Source: an uncultured bacterium
GTDB lineage: Bacteria > Desulfobacterota > Desulfovibrionia > Desulfovibrionales > Desulfovibrionaceae
Length of the DNA: 17,763 bases
NCBI GenBank assembly: GCA_905214305.1
Contig: CAJMLK010000056.1
Location: 1 to 17,763, forward strand
Reading direction: 5' to 3'
Shown piece after piece: positions 14,221-17,763 of the stretch. The notes below the pieces were generated by a model. It did no database searches. It worked only from the letters and a program-made list of their open reading frames with translations, and had not been told where the DNA came from. The position numbers were made by a program, and so were the translations under genes. Position 1 is the first letter of the stretch, and each line of letters opens with the position of its first letter.

Positions 14221-16887
14221 ATGGCGGACACCCTACCCAAGGGCTACGAGCCCCATGACGTGGAAGCCCGGTGGCGCAAGCACTGGGAAGAAGACAAGAC
14301 CTTCACGCCCGACCCGGATGCCCCTGGCGAACCTTTTTCCATAGTCATTCCGCCGCCCAACGTTACCGGCGCGCTGCACATCGGGCATGCCCTCAATCTG
14401 ACGCTCATTGACGTGCTCTGCCGTCACGCCCGCCAGAAGGGCAAGAATGTGCTCTGGGTTCCCGGAACGGACCATGCGGGCATTGCCACCCAGAACGTGG
14501 TGGAGCGCGCACTGGCTGCCGAGGGCAAGGGCCGCAAGGACCTGGGCCGCGAGGCTTTTGTCGAGCGCGTGTGGGAATGGCGAGAAGATTACGGCCATCG
14601 CATCCTTGACCAGATCCGCGCCATGGGCGCCTCGGTGGACTGGTCGCGCCTGCGCTTTACAATGGACGAGGGCCTTTCCGCCGCCGTGCGCAAGGTTTTT
14701 GTGCAGCTGTATAATGACGGCCTTATCTACAAGGGCGATTACATTATCAACTGGTGCTCCCGCTGCCATACGGCGCTGGCCGATGACGAGGTGGAACACG
14801 AGCAGAGCAGGGGCAGGCTCTGGAAGGTGCGCTATGCCCTTGCGGACGGCTCCGGCTTTATCACCATCGCCACCACCCGGCCTGAAACCATCCCCGGGGA
14901 TACGGCCATCTGCGTGCACCCCGAAGACGAGCGCTATGCCCACATGGTGGGCAAAACGGCGCTGGTTCCCGTGCTGGGTCGTGAAATTCCCATTATCGCG
15001 GACGCCTATGTGGACCGCGAATTCGGCACTGGCGCGCTCAAGGTGACGCCCTGCCACGATCCCAACGACTGGATGCTGGGCAAAAAGCACGATCTGCTCT
15101 TTATTCAGGCCATTGACGAAAACGGCGTCATGAAAGCCGAGGCAGGAATCTATCAGGGGCTGGAAAAGTCGGCCTGCCGCGAAAAAATCGTGGCCGATAT
15201 TGAGGCCGCCGGGCAGCTTGAAGGCGTGGAAGAACTGGAACACGCCGTGGGCCACTGTTACCGCTGCCACACCGTGGTGGAGCCGCATGTGTCCACCCAG
15301 TGGTTTGTGGCCGCCACCAAGATGGCCCCGGCCGCCCGCGATGCCGTACCCGGCCTGACCCGCATCTTGCCGGAAGCCTGGCTCAAGACGTATTATCACT
15401 GGCTGGACAATATCCGCGACTGGTGCATCAGCCGCCAGATCTGGTGGGGGCATCGCATTCCCGCCTGGACCTGCGAGGCGTGCAGTCAGCTTGTCGTTGC
15501 CGAAGAAGCCCCGGATGTCTGCCCCCACTGCGGCAGCGCCGCGCTGAAGCAGGACGAGGACGTGCTGGACACCTGGTTCTCCTCGGCGCTCTGGCCGTTC
15601 TCCACCATGGGCTGGCCTGCCGATACCAAGGAATTGCATCGCTGGTATCCCACGTCCGTGCTGGTTACGGGCTTTGACATCCTGTTCTTCTGGGTGGCCC
15701 GCATGATGATGATGGGCATCCATTTCATGGGCAAGCCGCCCTTTGCCGACGTGTACCTGCACGCGCTGGTGCGCGACGCCTCGGGCCGCAAAATGTCCAA
15801 GTCCACGGGCAATGTCATCAACCCGCTGGAAATGATCGACAAATATGGTTGCGATGCCCTGCGCTTCACCCTGACGGCCTTTGCCGCCATGGGGCGTGAC
15901 ATCCGCCTTTCCGAAGAGCGCATTGAAGGCTACCGCCACTTTGTCAACAAGCTCTGGAATGCCGCGCGCTTCACCCTCATGAACCTGCCCGAAGAAGCCC
16001 CGGCCAGCGTGGACCTTGGCAACATTCAGGGGCTGCACCACCAGTGGCTGCTGCACCGGCTTGAAACCGTCAAGCAGGAAATGGATCAGGCCCTTGGTGA
16101 CTACCGCTTTAACGATGCGGCCCAGCTTGGATACAAGTTTCTCTGGAACGAGTTTTGCGACTGGTATCTTGAGCTTATCAAGCCCGACATGCAGAGCGAA
16201 GACGAGCAGCGCAAGGCCGCGGCCCAGTACGTGCTGTGGCTGGCCCTGCGGGAAATACTGCTGCTGCTGCATCCTGTCATGCCTTTTGTCACGGCCGAGA
16301 TATGGGCAGCCCTGCCCGTGCCTGCCGGTGCAAAGGCCACCGACCTCGCCTGCGAGCTTTATCCCGCGTCGCGCCCGGCCTGCATTCGCCCGGCCGAAGC
16401 TGCGCGCATGGAGCTTGTTCAGGGCATCATCGTGGCTGTGCGCACCATCAAGGCCGAGCTTGGCATCAGCCCGGCGCACCGCGTAAGCCTGCTTTTGCAT
16501 CCCGTGGATGCGGCCCAGCAGGCACTGCTGGAAGAAAACCGCGATCTTATGCTCACTCTGGCCCGTCTGGACGAGCTTGCGGTGGGGGTTGACGTGCAGG
16601 CGCCCAAGGCTTCGGCCTCGGCAGTGGTTGAAGGTTGCCAGGTCATTGTGCCGCTCAAGGGAGCCGTTGACCTCAACGGCGAACTGGCCCGGCTGGACAA
16701 GGAACTTGCCAAGCTTGAAAAGGACATCGTGGGCGTGAACAAGAAGCTCAGCAATGAAAGCTTCATCGGGCGCGCTCCGGCCGAGGTGGTCGAGCGCGAA
16801 CGCGAACGCGCCGGAAAGCTGCTGGACGCCAAGGCCAAGCTGGAAGCCTTGCGCACCCGCTTTGCCGAAGCCTTGAACGAAGAATAG
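14221..16887 (+). CDS. valS: valine-tRNA ligase
   Basis: An 888-residue class-I aminoacyl-tRNA synthetase that charges tRNA-Val and edits threonyl errors. Motifs in order: PPPNVTGALHIGH (44-56, HIGH at 53-56), GTDHAGIATQ, the editing domain with TTRPETIPGDTA and GTGALKVTPCHDPND, then KMSKS at 524-528. A zinc-ribbon-like pair C418/C421 and C434/C437 lies before the DTWFSSALWPFS block. Other CxxC or CxxCH pairs occur in CSRCH and CYRCH. The anticodon-binding domain is followed by a C-terminal coiled coil (about 820-885, ARLDKELAKLEKDI). Length is normal for bacterial ValRS. GGAG at 14209-14212 lies 8 nt before the ATG. The promoter must overlap the divergent BPL_N gene. A 14-bp hairpin follows the stop. 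Confidence 0.98.
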   Translation: MADTLPKGYEPHDVEARWRKHWEEDKTFTPDPDAPGEPFSIVIPPPNVTGALHIGHALNLTLIDVLCRHARQKGKNVLWVPGTDHAGIATQNVVERALAAEGKGRKDLGREAFVERVWEWREDYGHRILDQIRAMGASVDWSRLRFTMDEGLSAAVRKVFVQLYNDGLIYKGDYIINWCSRCHTALADDEVEHEQSRGRLWKVRYALADGSGFITIATTRPETIPGDTAICVHPEDERYAHMVGKTALVPVLGREIPIIADAYVDREFGTGALKVTPCHDPNDWMLGKKHDLLFIQAIDENGVMKAEAGIYQGLEKSACREKIVADIEAAGQLEGVEELEHAVGHCYRCHTVVEPHVSTQWFVAATKMAPAARDAVPGLTRILPEAWLKTYYHWLDNIRDWCISRQIWWGHRIPAWTCEACSQLVVAEEAPDVCPHCGSAALKQDEDVLDTWFSSALWPFSTMGWPADTKELHRWYPTSVLVTGFDILFFWVARMMMMGIHFMGKPPFADVYLHALVRDASGRKMSKSTGNVINPLEMIDKYGCDALRFTLTAFAAMGRDIRLSEERIEGYRHFVNKLWNAARFTLMNLPEEAPASVDLGNIQGLHHQWLLHRLETVKQEMDQALGDYRFNDAAQLGYKFLWNEFCDWYLELIKPDMQSEDEQRKAAAQYVLWLALREILLLLHPVMPFVTAEIWAALPVPAGAKATDLACELYPASRPACIRPAEAARMELVQGIIVAVRTIKAELGISPAHRVSLLLHPVDAAQQALLEENRDLMLTLARLDELAVGVDVQAPKASASAVVEGCQVIVPLKGAVDLNGELARLDKELAKLEKDIVGVNKKLSNESFIGRAPAEVVERERERAGKLLDAKAKLEALRTRFAEALNEE

Positions 16888-16897
16888 CATGCGGTCT

Positions 16898-16933
16898 CGG
16901 GAAGGGCATTTCTTTGCCGAAATGTCCTTCCCG
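16898..16933 (+). terminator. hairpin after valS, probable terminator or 3' stabiliser
   Basis: GGGAAGGGCATTTC (16899-16912) and GAAATGTCCTTCCC (16919-16932) pair over 14 bp with one G-T wobble and a 6-nt loop; one more C-G pair closes it. A TTTT follows only after seven further bases, so termination efficiency is uncertain. It starts 11 nt after the stop codon. Confidence 0.6.
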
Positions 16934-17013
16934 GCCGGTTTTGCCCGTTGCCTGCCGACGTCGGATGTGGCGCGGTTTCCGTGCGGCAGCATGCCGCGAC
17001 GCGTGAGGAAAAT

Positions 17014-17358
17014 ATGCACCCCGCCACCCTGGCCTATCTGCAATTGGGCGGAGCCATCCTGCTTGAGGTTATCGCCACAGCATGCCTTAAACAGTCCGAG
17101 GGCATGAGCCGCCTTGTCCCCACCGTGACCGCACTGGCCGGTTACGGAGTATCGTTTTTTCTGCTGTCACAGGTGCTCAAGGTTGTGCCCATGGGGATTT
17201 CCTACGGTATCTGGAGCGGCGTCGGCATAGTTATCGTCTCCATCATCGGTCTGTTTCTTTTCGGGCAGAAGCTCGATCTGGCGGCCTGCATCGGCCTTGG
17301 ACTCATCGTGCTGGGTGTGCTTGTCATCAATTTTTTTTCCAGTTCCGTACCGCATTGA
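17014..17358 (+). CDS. small multidrug resistance (SMR/EmrE-like) transporter
   Basis: A 114-residue inner-membrane protein with four hydrophobic helices, the usual length for the SMR family of proton-coupled exporters of quaternary cations, guanidinium or polyamines. The essential membrane glutamate is E18 in AILLEVIATACLKQSEG. The SYGIWSGVGIV motif of helix 3 is intact, as is the final GLGLIVLGVLVINFFS helix. The ATG at 17014 has GAGGA 4 nt upstream; a longer frame from 16948 adds 22 polar residues and is rejected. The single gene, not a pair, suggests an EmrE-type dual-topology homodimer (family inference). It lies 126 bp after valS, past a hairpin, and 208 bp before rpsL. Confidence 0.92.
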   Translation: MHPATLAYLQLGGAILLEVIATACLKQSEGMSRLVPTVTALAGYGVSFFLLSQVLKVVPMGISYGIWSGVGIVIVSIIGLFLFGQKLDLAACIGLGLIVLGVLVINFFSSSVPH

Positions 17359-17485
17359 TCCGCGTTGGTCAGCAGTGATCAACGGACAGGCAACCCGGCG
17401 CAATGACACGGTAAAAAGACATTTCCCGACAAGATGGAACAGCGCTTCCGGGCGCGGGGCCGTGGTTTTCGCCGGGGGCGCGCTA

Positions 17486-17514
17486 TTGACAGTGCTTGAC
17501 AGGTAAGCTATGTC
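17486..17514 (+). promoter_or_regulatory. candidate rpsL (str operon) promoter
   Basis: TTGACA (17486-17491) is a perfect -35 box, with TATGTC (17509-17514) 17 bp downstream as a three-of-six -10 box. A second TTGACA overlaps the spacer (17496-17501) and a third lies at 17539-17544, near the ribosome site. The first pair gives a leader of about 45 nt. Confidence 0.45.
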
Positions 17515-17566
17515 CTGTCCTCTTCAGGTTTATAGTTTTTGACAAAATCCCAAATGGAGGGAAAGA

Positions 17567-17763
17567 ATGCCCACGATTAACCAGCTTATCCGCATTGAGC
17601 GGAAGGCCGTGCTGAAACGCAAAAAGACGCCCGCCCTGCAGGCTTGCCCGCAGCGTCGCGGCGTGTGCACGCGCGTTTACACCACCACCCCTAAAAAGCC
17701 TAACTCCGCTCTGCGTAAGGTTGCCCGTGTGCGCCTGACCAACGGCATTGAAGTGACGGCCTA
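17567..17763 (+). CDS. rpsL: 30S ribosomal protein S12, 5' part
   Basis: The first 65 codons of ribosomal protein S12, cut by the window edge. The start MPTINQLIRIERK and the block RRGVCTRVYTTTPKKPNSALRKVARVRLTNG are near-universal. The lysine in TTTPKKPNSA where streptomycin-resistance changes usually occur is the wild-type residue. GGAGGG at 17556-17561 lies 5 nt before the ATG. S12 normally opens the str operon (rpsL-rpsG-fusA), which would continue to the right. The region upstream has a TTGACA promoter-like box. Confidence 0.98.
   Translation, partial: MPTINQLIRIERKAVLKRKKTPALQACPQRRGVCTRVYTTTPKKPNSALRKVARVRLTNGIEVTA

Noticed and set aside
14233..17043. A 936-codon open frame on the minus strand opposite valS
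   Set aside because: It mirrors the valS codons in a GC-rich genome, has no family motif and no ribosome site, while valS on the other strand has every expected motif.
17365..17382. A terminator after the SMR gene
   Set aside because: TTGGTCA/TGATCAA forms only a 7-bp stem with a wobble and no T-tract follows.

Overview
This 17.8 kb window is dense, GC-rich bacterial chromosome. It carries 13 protein genes that can be supported: 12 complete and one (rpsL) cut by the right edge. The gene set, the style of the proteins and the short AT-rich intergenic palindromes resemble a Desulfovibrio-type sulfate reducer (Desulfovibrionaceae). That assignment is inference from recognised protein families, not a database match. 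No insertion sequence, phage gene, CRISPR array, tRNA or rRNA was seen.

Left part, minus strand (1-6771). Reading in the direction of transcription, there is a GAF-domain protein with a histidine-kinase-like dimerisation helix but no ATPase domain. One base after it comes a SulP/STAS anion transporter with a long disordered tail. Then follow a tRNA-dihydrouridine synthase, ispH (last step of the MEP isoprenoid pathway) and cheV (chemotaxis adaptor with receiver domain). The GAF/SulP pair looks like a two-gene operon behind a strongly structured leader. That leader has a promoter-like sequence, a long hairpin, an intrinsic-terminator-like hairpin with six U, and a third hairpin next to the start codon.

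Middle (6772-10959), plus strand. A 640-base intergenic region with a 17-bp tandem repeat precedes an MltC-like lytic transglycosylase. Next come a 448-base non-coding stretch with several hairpins and a 14-bp tandem repeat, then an OmpH/Skp-family protein with a lipoprotein signal, ending at a textbook terminator. An AEC-family transporter follows and ends at a very strong bidirectional terminator facing lipA.

Right part (10960-17763). On the minus strand, a stand-alone BPL_N (glutamine-amidotransferase-like) protein, lipB and lipA form a lipoate-biosynthesis cluster; lipB and lipA overlap by four bases. Divergent from it, only 38 bp away, is valS, followed by a hairpin and a small multidrug resistance (SMR) transporter. 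The start of rpsL, probably the str operon, lies at the edge.

Most genes are housekeeping. The parts most worth a second look are the GAF/SulP operon with its leader, the BPL_N-lipB-lipA arrangement, the lipid-anchored Skp-like protein, and a family of dispersed intergenic palindromes at about 47, 2100, 3221-3388 and 7349.
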